DNA of 64,000 nucleotides. Source: Halichondria panicea (Eukaryota > Porifera > Demospongiae > Suberitida > Halichondriidae). The stretch spans positions 6,348,839 through 6,412,838 of the forward strand of contig NC_087379.1 in NCBI RefSeq assembly GCF_963675165.1, written 5' to 3'. A program made the translations under genes and the position numbers. How positions within the stretch are numbered: position 1 is the stretch's first letter; each line of letters opens with the position of its first letter. Below, piece by piece: positions 48,732 through 63,700 of this stretch. The notes beneath the pieces are model-generated. The model did no database searches and had not been told where the DNA came from. It saw nothing but the letters and a program-made list of their open reading frames with translations.

Positions 48732-51700
48732 TTAGAAGTGGGTCATGCTGTCATCAAGAGGTGGTATTTCAAAATTCACATCCTCACCCAAAGCCTGCAC
48801 GTGCATGTGCATGTGTGAGTGAAAACAGGCACGGTTACGTACATGCATGTTGTGTTGTCAAGCACAATCTCACCAATGCATGTGCAGTATTATATATACA
48901 TAGCGCATGCAGGTACTGTTAGCTATGTATTTTAACTGTGTGCACGCATTACGTTGCTATAGTCAGCACTGGACAATGCAATAGATCTAGTGACTAGTCC
49001 TGTATCGTAATAGCAAAAGTACATCGGTTGCACTGATACAGCATAAACCAGATAGATGTATATTTCTTGAATAACGCCAGTGGTAAGCGTCTTACCTCAG
49101 CCTCCTTCTCTTTGGCCATGAAGCTAGAGTAGTCTGGAGGAGCACCACCTGAGTCAATGAAACCAGGGTTACCAGCAGACAAAGGTGTAGCTGCTTTTTC
49201 CATTGTGTCCTCAGAAAACACAGGGTTCTCTGCCATAAATCCAGATATCTCTTCATAGGTAGGGTTGTTCACAGATGGGTTAAAGTTTTCAGTGCTGAGA
49301 GAGGAAATACAAAAACCTCTTATACATGCAATTCTCTTAAGACAGTCCTTCAGCACATTAGTTTCTACACTATATATTTACATTGAGTAATATGCAATAA
49401 TTAACATGGCTGATGAAAGAACTTACAAATAGACCTTCTTTGCTCTATACTTTCGGCGGTAGTAGCGGTAGATAATAGCTGCCAGAATTACAATCGTGAC
49501 CAAGGCTATGCAACCAATCGCAATGAGAACGATGGCATAAACTGGGAAACCATTCCTGCTCACAGGTGACAGCTCCTACAGAAAAAGAAAACAAAATCGA
49601 AGAGTTTAGGGATTTTATAACGTAGTTTTATTGACCATGCACAGGATATTGCTTTAAGTTTACCTATTATGTAAATCCCTACATACGTAGACTCATGTAC
49701 AGGCAGAACAAAATCTTTCTATGGGAACAGTTTAACTCACAACAGGCTTGAGTCCGTTAGATATATTAATCGTTGGCCTGGGACTCTTTGCCAACCATGC
49801 ATTGAGACACGACTCTTGAGAGGAACTGGTCTTTCCTGTACCATGACCCACAAGGCTCGTACTGTAGAGGGTATATAAGGGGGCATTGTTGTGCCAGTTA
49901 TTCAGTGTATAAAAGAGTGATGCATGTACTATGAATGTTATATTTTGCTTAAATTATGAAATCTGAGCAAAGGAATGGTGATGCCAGTATACGTAAGATG
50001 CGGGCACTATTGACTCTAAGCGACACTTGATAGTGTGTGCATGTGTACCTGAAGTAAACGAGGGATGCATCACTCCCGTCACAAGTAAGGACACTGCCAG
50101 CAAAGCAGCTCACAGCAAAGGCCCCACAGTCGGTGGAGAGCAGGGTGATATTCATGAGATCCTCAATCTTGCTCACTGTTTGCTTGCTCTCGCTCTGTTT
50201 AAAGCTAGTACAACGGTCAGCATCCTCAAGTTTGAAGCTCAGTTCAAATAGCTTGGTATCGTCTAAGTCAACCTTCACAGGAGCACTACTTGCTGCATCT
50301 CCACAAGTAGCTGCTCTCACCACGAACCAATATGGAGTACACACGTCAAGTTCAGTGAGGCTAATCGCAGTGTTGATGGGTGAAGACACCTTGTCACTCC
50401 TGATGAGATTGTCCTGCACAAAATATATAGTGTTTACCTATAGTGAACATGCATGGCACTGTATAATGAGCTGAACTTACTAAAAGCAATTGTTAGAGCT
50501 GAACTTACTAAAAGCAATTGTTAGTGAATTTTGTAGTAGGGTTGAAAATTTTCCACAATAGCTGGCTATAATTATCATCTTAATTTTTTCGCAGAACAAA
50601 TAATTTATTGCCCACATGTGTGTACCTCATTGAAGGTATTTCCTGAGTAGATCTGGACATCCACAACGTTGGCAGTGGGTGTCCACTCCACCCTGGCCTT
50701 AGAGGGATCCTCCGTAAGTCGACTGGCAGAATTGATAGTGGGAGAGCCGATATCAACCCCTGGTTTTGCAAGGATGATTAGTGATGCAGGGGTATATGTA
50801 AAGTAGAATATGAAATTCTTACCTGGTACGGTGAAGACTGTATCGTCATATATGGAAATGTTGGACTCACAAACAACAGCATCAAAGCTCACTCTATAGG
50901 GAACTTGAGGGTCTGTAAGAATAAGATTTAAGTTGAGACACTTTTTGTAAGAACATAACAATACTGTTATTGTTACAGGATAACCATGCATGGGTTTGTA
51001 ACTTACTGAGGTTTGTAACTTGCAAGGTAGGTGTGGCATCAAAGGCCACCATCTGAGGGGGTGGGGTAAACACAGCAGTGTCTCCGTTCATACAGGTTGG
51101 TGTCACGGTAACAGTGTAAGTATCCGAGGGCAGGTGGGTGAGAGAAGAAGGCTCAACCCAGCTTATGCTCAGAGTTGTGTCACTTTCCACTGTCACTGAC
51201 ACATCCGGCAACACTATATATATATAATCATTGGATGAAGGAACATTAGCATAAGGTAGAATCTATATACTGTGTTAAATTAGTGTTGGGGGGGTAACAT
51301 GCGTACTTAATGAGGTAATTTCAACAAGCATGCGCAGCTAGCTATTTTAACAGAATGCTGAACTGGGCTGTTTAGAGATCGACTAAGTCTGTATAACTGT
51401 GGACATGACCCTCACCAGAAACATCTGGTCTCGTCCGGAATCCATCATTGTGATATAGAGCATCTCCAAACACATCACTGTTGCCAGCAGCGACAGAGAA
51501 GTCATATGCCTGGCAGCACTCCAGGTTGTTCAAAATGAGAAACAGGTCGCTGGTGGTCATGCTGTCAGACTCTCCAGTGGAACGTTTGGTCACCATCACC
51601 CGATATCTTGAGATACCTCCTGTACATGAATACAAAACATGTTCACTATCAAATCTTAGTAACCTCTTAACAGCCACCCCTGAACAAACACCAACAATGA

Positions 51701-54700
51701 TATAACGGCCAGGAATCCAGGTCCCAAATGAATAATTGGCGCACACAAAACAATCCCTCAAAAAAGATCGAAACATGTCCACTGATAACAAGAAACAAAT
51801 TCCTTACCAATTTGCTCATCTTCCAATGGTTCATCCCAAGATATGGTGATTTTACCGCAGACAGCATCATCAAGCTGGAAGTTAGGGTTATTCGGAACAC
51901 CAGGGGCTGTGTGTAAAAAAGGTATGGTGAATAATAGAACAAAAGGTGTTGTGCTATCACGTATCAAACAATTAATTGAATGCATGAACAATTTTTCCAG
52001 GTAAGTACTCACCTCTACAGATTGGAGCTGTTCCGGTCCAGTATCCATCGCCCTCCAGGCTGCCACTACAAGTCCTTACAGTGTCTCCAACAGACAGGCC
52101 ATAACCAGCGTCACAGCTGTAGGTGGCAGTGGTTTGGTAGTCAAATGGAGCTGTTGTATCCGTGGCATAGATGATCATTCCGTTCATAGGAGGAGCCAAT
52201 GTTGAGCATGTGATTGCTGCATGGTTTAAAGTAGAAGGCCATATAATTATAAGAGCAATACAACTCTGGAAGCATATAACATTCATACCTGTGCAAATGG
52301 GAGACAATCCATCGAATGATCCAGTCGTGGAAGAGCCATCGCCACCGCAACGTCTGATAGAGTTTCCTTCAAGGAAATAGCCTACATCGCAGCTGTATGT
52401 TGCCATGGTGTCATAGTCGTAGGGGTCAATTACATCAGGGTCGTAAAATATGTCTCCATTAGTGACTGGACTCAAACCAGGACAAGTGATTGCTGCAGAA
52501 AAAATGTCATTAGTCATAGCAAAATTACAGAGTATAGCACATTGAGCTATAAATTACACACTTTCACAAGTTGGAGGTGTTCCACTCCATTCCCCGTTTG
52601 GACTTGAGCCATCTCCTCCACAAGTTAAGATAACACCTCCGCTCAGCCCGTAGCCAGTGTTGCATGAGTAGGTGGCAGTTGTTCCAAGATTGTAAGGCTC
52701 AGAAGTGGAGAAAACGATCACTCCATTTTCAGTTAGAGGGAGTGCAGGACATGTGATGGCTGTAAAATATCCTATGATTATATTGATTGCATACAGACGT
52801 TACTGTCCATACCTTCACAAATTGGAGCTGGTACAGTCCAAACTCCTGCAGTACAAGTCCTTACACTGTCTCCACCAGAGAGTCCGTAGCCAGTGTCACA
52901 GCTGTAGGTGGCCGTGGTTGATCCATCAGTCTCCACGGAGAATGAAATTTGGCCATTTTCCGGTGAATTCAGAGTGGGACACACAACATCTGCCAAAATG
53001 TATTATTGTTGGAATCTGTTATTGATTTTCTTACCAGAGCATATTGGTGCAGTTCCACTCCACATTCCACTGAAACTGGCTCCGTCTCCTTCACATGTTC
53101 TAGTGTCACTTCCACTCAGGAAGAAGCCATCAATGCAAGAATAAGTGGCCACAGTTTCGATATCGAAAGGACTTGTCGCGTCAGGACTGTAGCTGATCCT
53201 TCCATTGGTTATCGGGCTCAGAGAAGTACACGTGATAGAATTGCAAGTTGGGGCTGATCCACTCCATACTCCATTTGGACTGGAGCCATCTCCGTCACAA
53301 GTTCTCGTTATATCTCCAATCAATCCGTATCCAGTGTCACAGGTATAAGTAGCCATGGTTCCAAAGTCGTATGGTGCAGGTGTATCCGAATAGGCAATAA
53401 CTCCATTGACAAGCAGTGGAACACCAGGACACGTGATAGCTGTAATGGAGATATACAAATGATCGGCTAATATAAAATACCTGCTGTATGTACATACCTT
53501 CACAAGTTGGGGCTGTTCCACTCCACACTCCATTAGTACTGGAGCCATCTCCTCCACAAGTGCTCATAACATCTCCACCAATCAGTCCATAGCCATCAGT
53601 ACAGGAGTAGGTAGCCACAGTACCAAAGTTGTGAGGGGCGAAATGGTCGTCAGAGAAAGTTACTTGTCCATTAGTAGGAACAGGAAGAGCAGGACATGAG
53701 ATCGCTGCAAGTATAAAAACACATTATAAAGTACACAGAGAGCAATTACTGCTAATAAGTACAACTATGTTTTATAGGTAGTACACATGTTAGCAAAGCA
53801 GCAGTCATACCTTCACAAACTGGTTCCGCTCCACTCCATCCTAATTCAAGGCAGGTCCTAATCATGTCTCCAATAGAGAGCCCGTATCCAGGGTCACAGG
53901 CATAGGTAGCAGTGAGTACCAATGTTGAAGGGTCCACCAAGAAAGTGATATGGCCATTGGTTGGGTCGAACAGTGTAGAACAAAAAACGTCTATGGGAAA
54001 TAGTATACAGTTGATAGAAGGTAAGAAATTGAGTTGCTTTGACCCTTGCCTATTGTAGATTTGTAGATCAATTAGAAACATGTGTGTTTACCTGAGCATA
54101 TTGGTGCATTGCCACTCCAGACACCGCGAGTGCTAGAGCCGTCTCCCTCACACATTCTAGTATCACTTCCACTCAGGACATGTCCATCAGCACATGAGTA
54201 GGTGGCAGTAGTTCCGATACCAAAGGAACTAGTGGTGTCAGGACTGTAGGTTATCATGCCATTGTTGATCAGATTCAGTTCAGGGCAGGTTACAGCTGCA
54301 GGTATACGCGGGGCATAAAATTACTAAAACAAAGGAAATAGGTGCGTACCTTCACAAGTTGGAATAACTCCATTCCAGTCTCCATTTGGACTGGAGCCAT
54401 CTCCTCCACAAGAGAGCACCTCATCTCCTCCATTCAGTCCATAGCCAGTGTTGCAGGAGTATCTGGCAGTGGTCCCAAACTGATAAGGCTCAGGTGTGGC
54501 AGACGAGTAGACAATAGCTCCGTTGCCAGGTAGAGGAAGAGAGGTACATGTGATAGCTACGAATAGTAACATAATGAATAATAAGTATTGTCACACATAA
54601 GTTGCAGTACTCACCTTCACAAGTTGGAGGTGTACCTATCCACATTCCAGCTGTGCTTGAGCTATCTCCGTTGCACATGCTTGTCCAATCAATCCCCACG

Positions 54701-57700
54701 AGTCCATATCCAGTGTCACAAGAGTAGGAAGCCACAGTGCCAAAGCCATAGGGTAAGGTAGTAGAGTAGCTAATTTGTCCGTTAGTTGGGGCAGCGAGAT
54801 CAGCACAGGTGACAGCTGCGTACGTACAAGAGTATTTCAATTGCATACCAAAGTATAGTTGTTGCATTGTAGTACACGGAACAAACGACCTTAGTAACAA
54901 TGAGAGACGCGTGTGATTAAGGAAGCTTGGGTGGAAACTCCCATACCAACAAGAGAACAATGTATACCCACCTTCACAGAATGGAGCAGTTCCATTCCAC
55001 TCTCCTGGACCTTCGCTTGAACCCAAACACATTCTCACACTATCACCACTCGTCAGTCCGAAGCCAATGTTGCAGCTGTAAGTGGCCGCGGTCTGATAGT
55101 CAAATGGAGAATCTGTATCCATGGTGAATGTGATGATGCCATTAGTTGGATCACTCAGACCAGAACATGTGATTGCTGCAAAAGGGACAAATACACAAGT
55201 CATTATTCAGCCATCATAATTATTACTAGTAGATGATCTGACAACAATCATGCACAGAATCATAACTTACCACTACAGATGGGAACAACTCCATCCCACA
55301 CTCCATCCAGACTTGTTCCATCTCCCCCACAGTTCCTCATAACGTTACCCTCCAGGAAGAACCCATCATTACAGGAGTAAGTGGCAGTAGTTCCGTAATC
55401 GAGGGTGACTGGATCACTCGAGACAGGGTCATACGTTATGCCGCCATTGTCAATTGAACTTAGTGCAGCACAATTGATGGCTATAAAGATGAAAGCAGGT
55501 CGGTACATATGTATATAATTATATTTCATTTGACTATACCTTCACAGGTTGGAATCACTCCGCTCCACTCTCCAGTTGGACTGGAGCCATCTCCTCCACA
55601 AGAGAGCACCTCATCTCCTCCACTCGGTCCAAACCCAGTGTTGCAGGAATATCTAGCAGTGGTCCCAAATTGATAAGGCTCGGGTGTGGCAGACGAGTAG
55701 ACAATCGCTCCGTTGTCAGGTAGAGGAAGAGAGATGCATGTGATAGCTGTACAAAACCATTATTAGTAGCATGCAGACAGGATAATTTAAATAGCCAAAC
55801 CTTCACAAGTTGGATCAGTTCCATCCCAGACTTCTGCAGTACAAGTTCTCACACTGTCTCCACCTGCTAGAACATATCCAGTGTCACAGCTGTACGTGGC
55901 TGTCGTAGATCCTGGGCTCTCAATAGACAAAGTGATGAGGCCATTTTCTGGCTCCATTAAAGTGGGGCACATAACATCTGCATATATAGGTCAGTAATGT
56001 CATATCTGTATGGAAGTACCAAATTTATTGTACATATACCTGAGCATATTGAAGCAGTTCCACTCCACATCCCCCTGACACTGGATCCATCTCCTCCACA
56101 CATTCTAGTTTCACTTCCACTCAGGAAGAACCCAATATTGCAGGAATAGGTGGCAGTAGTTCCAAAGTCAAAAGTAGCAGAATTGTAAGCGATCAACCCA
56201 TTATCAATTAGACTCAGAGAAGTACAAGTGATGGCTGTACATGTATAGGAAATATATTCACACAATGTATGGCAAAAAAAGAGTTTCTATACCTTCACAA
56301 GTTGGAACTATTCCTTCCCAGACTCCGTTCGGTCCAGAAAAATCTTCCCCACAGATTTGCATCCCATCTCCTCCACTCAGTCCAAAGCCAGTGTCACAGG
56401 AGTAGGTGGCAATAGCCCCGTAGGCAGTCGATGCATACACCACCTGGCCGTTCATTGGGGTGGGCAGATCGGGGCAGACAATGGCTGTGTACAGAAATAT
56501 TACCCAACAACATTGCTAGTGGCTCATGCAATAAAACTAAAATTACGTTTGTACACAAGTATGATTGTTTTAGGTAAATATTTTGACGTCCACCTTCACA
56601 AGTTGGTTGTGATCCACTCCATGATCCAGTTGTACTGGAATCATCTCCTTCACAAGATCTTGTCAAATCTCCACCACTCAGTCCATAGCCAGTGTCACAA
56701 GAGTAGATGGCCACAGTTGAGTAGTCGAATGGCACAAACATATCAACAGCATAGGAGATTTGTCCGTTGACAGGAGCAGGTAGTTCAAGGCAAGTGATAG
56801 CTACGTAGATAGTACATAATATAAGTTCGAGTTTTCTTTTTTTAGTTTGTGTTTGATTAAACAACACATATTTAATTTGTGTGTGCCAATTAATACAGTA
56901 CATGATATTCTGAATGTGTAAATAACTGCTGGTATTAATTTTGATACCTTCACAAATTGGAGAGATTCCAGTCCATTCTCCAGGACCAAGAATAGAACCA
57001 ACACACGTTCTCTCGGTATTTCCACCGGACTGAGCATAGCCTCCGGCACAACTGTACGTGGCGATGGTCTGATAGTCAAATGGAGCATTTGTGATCAAAG
57101 TTAGGCCCGCCGTGAGGTATAATATTAGTCCATTTGAAGGAAAGGCGAGGTCACCACAGGTTATTGCTGCAAAAATGTTTGTTATTTTGAAATTCTATTT
57201 TAAAAAGGCTGCATACCTGTACAAATAGGCGCGGTTAGATCCCACGTGCCAATAGTGTTGGTCCCATCCCCGGCGCAGTTTCTACTCTGCTCTCCATCCA
57301 GGTAGAACCCATCATTGCATGAGTAGGTGGCAGCAGTTCCAAAGTCGTATGGGCTTGTTACGTCGGGGCTGTACACTATCATTCCATTGACAATCGGACT
57401 CAGAGATGTGCAAAAGATGACTACAGAAATACAACGTAATGAAGACATTTACACACATTGCAAATTAACAATCTTACTGTTGCAAGTTGGAGGTGTTCCA
57501 CTCCACCCCCCATTCGTACTGGAGCCATCTCCTCCACAACTTCTTGTTACGTCACCTCCGCCCAGTCCATAGCCAGTGTTACAGCTATAGCTAGCAGTAG
57601 CTCCAAACTCATAAGGTGCAAGAGAAGAGAACGTGATTGCACCATTGACGGGAGTTGGAAGGTCAACACAAGTGAGAGCTAGGTAAGTGTCAAATAGTGA

Positions 57701-60700
57701 ACAAATATATGCCATTGGTTATTGAGTTGTACTTACTATTACAAGTTGGGGCAGTTCCACTCCACTCTGCAGGGCTGCCAGTGCAAGTCCTCACAGTGTC
57801 TCCCCTGGATAGTCCATAGCTAGAGTCACAGCTGTACGTTGCCGTTGGCATAGATCCAGAGGTAGAGAATGTAATGGCACCATTTGTTGGGTCCATAAGC
57901 TCAGGGCAATCAAACACTGTTGTAAAAATAAGTTAATCTATGCTTATAATCATTGGGTTCACATACCTGAGCATATTGGTGCAGTTTCACTCCATACTCC
58001 ATTAACACTGGTTCCGTCTCCTCCACACCTTCGACTGTTCCCTCCAATCAGGAAGAAGCCATCAGTGCAGGTGTAGGTGGCACTGGTTCCAAAGTTAAAT
58101 GTGTTAGATTCGTAACCGATCAATCCATTAGCAATTGGACTCAGAGAAGTACAAGTGATGGCTGTAAGTGTAAGTAATATATTATGAAATAAGTGCACCA
58201 CGCAGCGAGGCATTAAACAGCATCTTTTCAGGATTTTCCAGAAATACCAACTCATTCTATAACAACACTACCTTCACAAGTTGGCTCTGATCCACTCCAC
58301 ACTCCAGTTGAATTAGACATATCTCCTCCACAAGTTCTCATCATATTATTTCCACTCAGTCCAAATCCAATGTCACAAGAGTAGGTAGCCATGGTGCCAT
58401 AGTCAAATGGAACTGTGATGTCAGTGGCAAAGGTGACTTGTCCATTAGTAGGATCAGAGAGAGCAGGACATGTGATGGCTGCACAAGATCAATAACCATG
58501 CAACATGAGAAATACTGTAATAGTGTTTTGTAGATGTTATTTCACAATCACAATCATCCTCCTACAGATTTCCTCTGTATTGATGTACATTGTACCTTCA
58601 CAAGTAGGAGGTGTTCCAGTCCACACTCCGTTTGAACTGGAGCCATCTCCTCCACACCTACTCATTGTCTCCCCAACCAGACCAAAGCCAGCATCACATT
58701 GATAAGTGGCAGTAGTTCCAAAGTCAAAGGGAGCCAGGGTGATGGCTGAAGCATATAAGACTTGCCCGTTGTCAGGAGTAGACAGCTCAGAGCATGTGAC
58801 AGCTGCAAGGGATTTCATACATGCACTGAAAATGTTGTAAGTACTAAAAGACATAATTATAACACATGTAGACAATTAACGGCTGCTATATAGTGTGATA
58901 GATATTTGCTACTGAGCAATATGAATACCTTCACAAGTTGGAGCAGTTCCACTCCATTCTCCACTGGCCATAGTTAAAGAGCCAAGGCATGTCCTTACAC
59001 TCTCTTTTCCAGACAGTCCATATCCAGTGTTGCAGCTGTACGTTGCCGTGGTTTGGTAATCGTATGGAGCAGAGGTACCAGAGGAAAATGCGATGATGCC
59101 ATTGGTCGGAGCATTCAAATTTATACATGTAATGGCTGGGGAAAAAATTTATCACACAAAAGTGTTTCAATCCATCAGGATACATACCTGTGCATACAGG
59201 GGTCATTCCTTCCCATGAACCAGTCACGGTACTTCCATCCCCTCCACATATCCTCTCACTGTTGCTCTCCAGGAAGAACCCATCGTTGCATGTGTAGGTG
59301 GCAGTAGTGCCGTAGTCAAACGGATCAGTGACATCCATACTGTACTCAATCACTCCATTCAGGATGGAGCTCAAAACAGAGCAAGAAATAGCTGAAACGA
59401 TTAGTATGTGCATAATTACACGCATAGCGTCAATATTATGCACCTTCGCAAGTTGGAACTATTCCTCTCCACGTTCCATTTGTGCTGGAGCCATCTCCTT
59501 CACAAGTGAGTAGCCCATCTCCTGCACTCAGTCCATAGCGAATGTCGCAGGAGTATCTAGCAGTGGTCCCAAATTCATAAGGCTCGGGTGTGGAAGACGA
59601 GTAGACAAGTATGCCGTCAGTGAGAAGAGGAAGAGCATTGCAAGTGATGGCTGTGGTGGTAGAATACATACATTGAGCCATACTCTAGTTTTTAAGTCCT
59701 TATACCTTCACAAGTTGGAGATGTTCCAGACCATTCTCCTGGCCCCACGCTAGAAGAGGTGCAAGTCCTCACAGAGTCTCCACCAGACAGACCGTAGCCA
59801 GGGTTACAGCTATAGGTGGCCATTGTCATGAATCCAGAGGTCTCTCCAGTAAATGTGATGATGCCATTTGTGGGGTCCATTAAATCAGGACACACGACCA
59901 CTATTGAACGTAAATTGCCGTATAAGTATGTACCGAGAAAATTTGTGCAAATTACCGTATCATTAAAATTAATTATGTGTATGTACCTGAGCATATTGGT
60001 GCAGTTTCACTCCACATTCCATCGACACTGGTTCCGTCTCCTCCACATCTTCGACTGTTTCTTCCACTCAGGAAGAAACCATCATTGCAGGTATAGATGG
60101 CACTGGTTCCAAAATTATACGTAATAGACTCGTAATCGATCATTCCATTGGCAATTGGACTCAGAGAACTACAGGTGATGGCTGTAGAGAGAAATCGACT
60201 TGAAATACACTATGATATAGATCATGTGACTTCTACGTACCTTCACAAGTTGGAACCACTCCCTCCCAAGTACCCATCGCACTAGAGCTACCTGCTCCAC
60301 AGGTTTGCGTCCCATCTCCCTCACTCAGTCCATAGCCAGCATCACAAGAGTAGGTAGCAACAGCACTATAAACTGTATCGTACGCCACTAGTCCATTCAA
60401 TGGATTAAGAAGCTCAGGACAGAACACGGCTGTAGGAAAAACCTTAATCATTTCTGTTTTAAACACCAAACATATGCTATAGTACAGGACGGTTTAAAGA
60501 CAAGCCATATTAATTATAGAGCCACTTACATAAAAGATCACAAACTGGGGGTGTTCCATTCCACTCTCCATTCGGACTGGAGCCATCTCCTCCACAAGTG
60601 AGTACCTCATCTCCTCCACTGAGTCCAAATCCGATGTCACAGGAGTAGGTGGCAGTAACATTAGCGGTGTTCAGCAAGGAAGAAAAGGAGATTTGTCCAT

Positions 60701-63700
60701 TGAAAGGAGTAGAGAGAGTTGGACACACGATTGCTGCAGATATAGAAAGACATTCAAAGTGCATAATGAGCAATTATGGAATATACAGTCAATGTATGTT
60801 TTTATTGGTAGCAGTTCACTTATGAAGTGTTTAAGGGTGCATGCAGCATAGTGCTAGTTGACTAACTTTCACAAGCTGGAGCAGTGCCAGTCCATTGTCC
60901 AGCCCCTAGATTAGATTCAGTGCAAGTCCTCACAGTGTCTCCAACAGACAGGCCATAACCAGCGTCACAGCTGTAGGTTGCAGTGGTTTGATAGTCGAAT
61001 GGAGCTGTTGTATCCGTGGTATAGGCGATGGATCCACTTGTTGGAGAGGTGAGGTTAGGACATGTGATTGCTGAATAAAAGAAGATAACGATTCTTCGTA
61101 AACAGACTATTTGCGTACTTATTAACAATTCACCCTAATAAAACTCATAAAGGAATATTAAATTGATTACATAGTAAGCCACAATTTCGGTTGCACTATC
61201 ACTTAATTGGCTGAATACAATGCAAACAGTTTAATACCTGTGCAAGTAGGTGCTGCTCCGTCCCAAAATCCTACAGGGGTGATGCCATCTCCAAGGCATG
61301 TTTGGATCGGGTTCACATTGGGTGGGAAGAAGAATCCCTCACTGCAGGAATAGATGGCAGTAGATCCGAAGGAGAATGGCTCGATGGCGTCAGGTACATA
61401 AGTTATTATCCCATTGTTGATTCCACTTAGAGAAGTACAAGTGATTGCTGCATGTGTGTGTGTGTGAGGGGTGCCATAGCAGCTTGATCCAATGCATGTA
61501 TATGCTCACCTTCACAAGTTGATTCTATTCCACTCCACACACCGTCAGTGGTTAGTCCATCTCCTTCACAAGTTCTCATGATATCTCCACTCAGCCCAAA
61601 TCCAGTACCACAGGAGTAGGTAGCCATGGTGCCATAGTCATATGGTACAGTAGGGTCAGTGCCAAAGGTGACTTGTCCATTAGTAGGATCAGAGAGAGCA
61701 GGACATGTGATGGCTGCAGAAGTACATAAAATTAATATGGTTGGTTTGTATTCTTGTAAGCTGTTAAAATTTCTGTACATTGTATCAAAGTACCCCAGGT
61801 AAAACATACCTTCACAAGTTGGAGATGTTCCAGTCCATTCTCCCGCCCCCACACTGGATGAGGTGCAAGTCCTCACAGAGTCTCCACCAGACAGACCGTA
61901 GCCAGAGTTACAGCTGTAGGTGGCCATTGTCATGAATCCAGAGGTCTCTCCAGTGAATGTGATGATGCCATTTGTGGGGTCCATTAAATCAGGACACACG
62001 ACAGCTAAAATAAAATAATAATGTTAAAACATAATAGAGGTAGCATAATTTATTATGCATGTAGACCGGTCTATGTACCTGAGCATATTGGTGCAGGTCC
62101 ACTCCACATTCCCCTAACACTGGATCCGTCTCCTTCACACATTCTAGTAGCACTTCCACTCAGGAAGAAGCCATCATTGCAGGAGTAGGTGGCAGTAGTT
62201 CCAAAGTCAAACGGGTCAGTGGTGTCAGTACCGTATGCTATACTCCCATTATTGATGGGGCTCAAAGAAGCACAACTAATAGCTGTGTGATTGGAAATTA
62301 TGCAATGATAGATGAGTAGTCAGTCTAATAGTTGTACAAATTAATGCATTTTTAGCCTACACACCTTCACAAGATGGAGCAAAACCATCCCATATTCCCA
62401 TAGTGGACACGCCTCCGTCACTGCTACAAGTCCTGGTTACCCCGCCAACTAGTCCAAACCCATTGTTACAGACATAGGTGGCCACCGTCCCATAATCGTA
62501 AGGAGAGCTCGGATCAGGCGAGTACATAACTTGCCCGTTGTCAATAGCAGAGAGATCAGTGCAGACCACAGCTGCAGGAGCAAAACAATATACAATGATT
62601 GAAAACAAACCCTAACTGTAGTACTCTACGAGAAAATCAGTCGTTATAATAAACAACATGCAGATGCTTACAACTCAGTTGTACATCACTGTCAAATTAT
62701 TTGCTGTAATTCTGATGTTACTTTTTGTTAATCGTAAATCCCAAAAGTTTTCTGTTTATAGGGTAGTACGTATGGTACAAACGTAGAGCTCATGGGTGTA
62801 AATATTTCTTACGATTGCAATCTGGGGCTATTTCACTCCATTCCCCAGTATTGCCACAGATTCTAACAAAGCTGGAGCCAGACAGTCCATAGCCATTGTT
62901 GCAACTGTATGTTGCTGTGGTGAGGTAGTTGAATGGAGCAGTGATGTCGTCAAAGTATGTGATGACTCCATTAGCTGGATCAGACAGCATAGGGCAGAAC
63001 ACATCTGTGGTACATGAGGGATATAGCATCGTCATATGAGGGAAAGAGTTTTGTGTGTTAATCTGTATAAAAACAGTATGTTTTATCATATAAAAAACAT
63101 GCTCACAGATCTACAAAATGCACATTTATTATTCAAAGTGGGCACTATAAAAGTCACCAGAACAAAAGCTACGTACAGTATAATTATATCTGTAAAGACA
63201 TACCATTACAAACTGGTTCGACACCATCCCAGGTTCCATCAGAGGTGGAGCCATCTCCGACACAAGTTCTATCCGGGCTTCCTTCCAAACGGAATCCTTG
63301 GAGACAAGAATAAGTGGCAACAGTTCTAATAGCGAATGGTATAGTCATATCAGGACTGTAAGTGATGGCACCTCCATTAGTAACTGGAGTGAGCAGCTGG
63401 CAAGTGATAGCTGTACAGATAGAATTAACATAATTATAATTGCTATAGGTTGCGATAATCATCAATTTTTGCACACCTTCACAAGACGGAGCGTTTCCGC
63501 TCCATTCTCCACCACCGATACTTGAAAGAACACAAGTTCTCACATTTTCTCCACTAGACAGTCCGTAATCAGTATTGCAGCCGTAGGTGGCCATGGTGAG
63601 GTAATCATAAGGTGAGCTTGTATCGACAGCAAATGTGACAAACCCATTGTCTGGTTCAGAGAGGTCAGGACACATTATTGCTGTGGAAGATAAAAATAAG

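Noticed and set aside
48994-49294. Reading the receptor tail straight through to a stop at 48994
   Set aside because: A consensus donor at 49096/49095 and a phase-matched acceptor at 48794 give a compact acidic last exon ending at 48732, which fits better than the unspliced extension.
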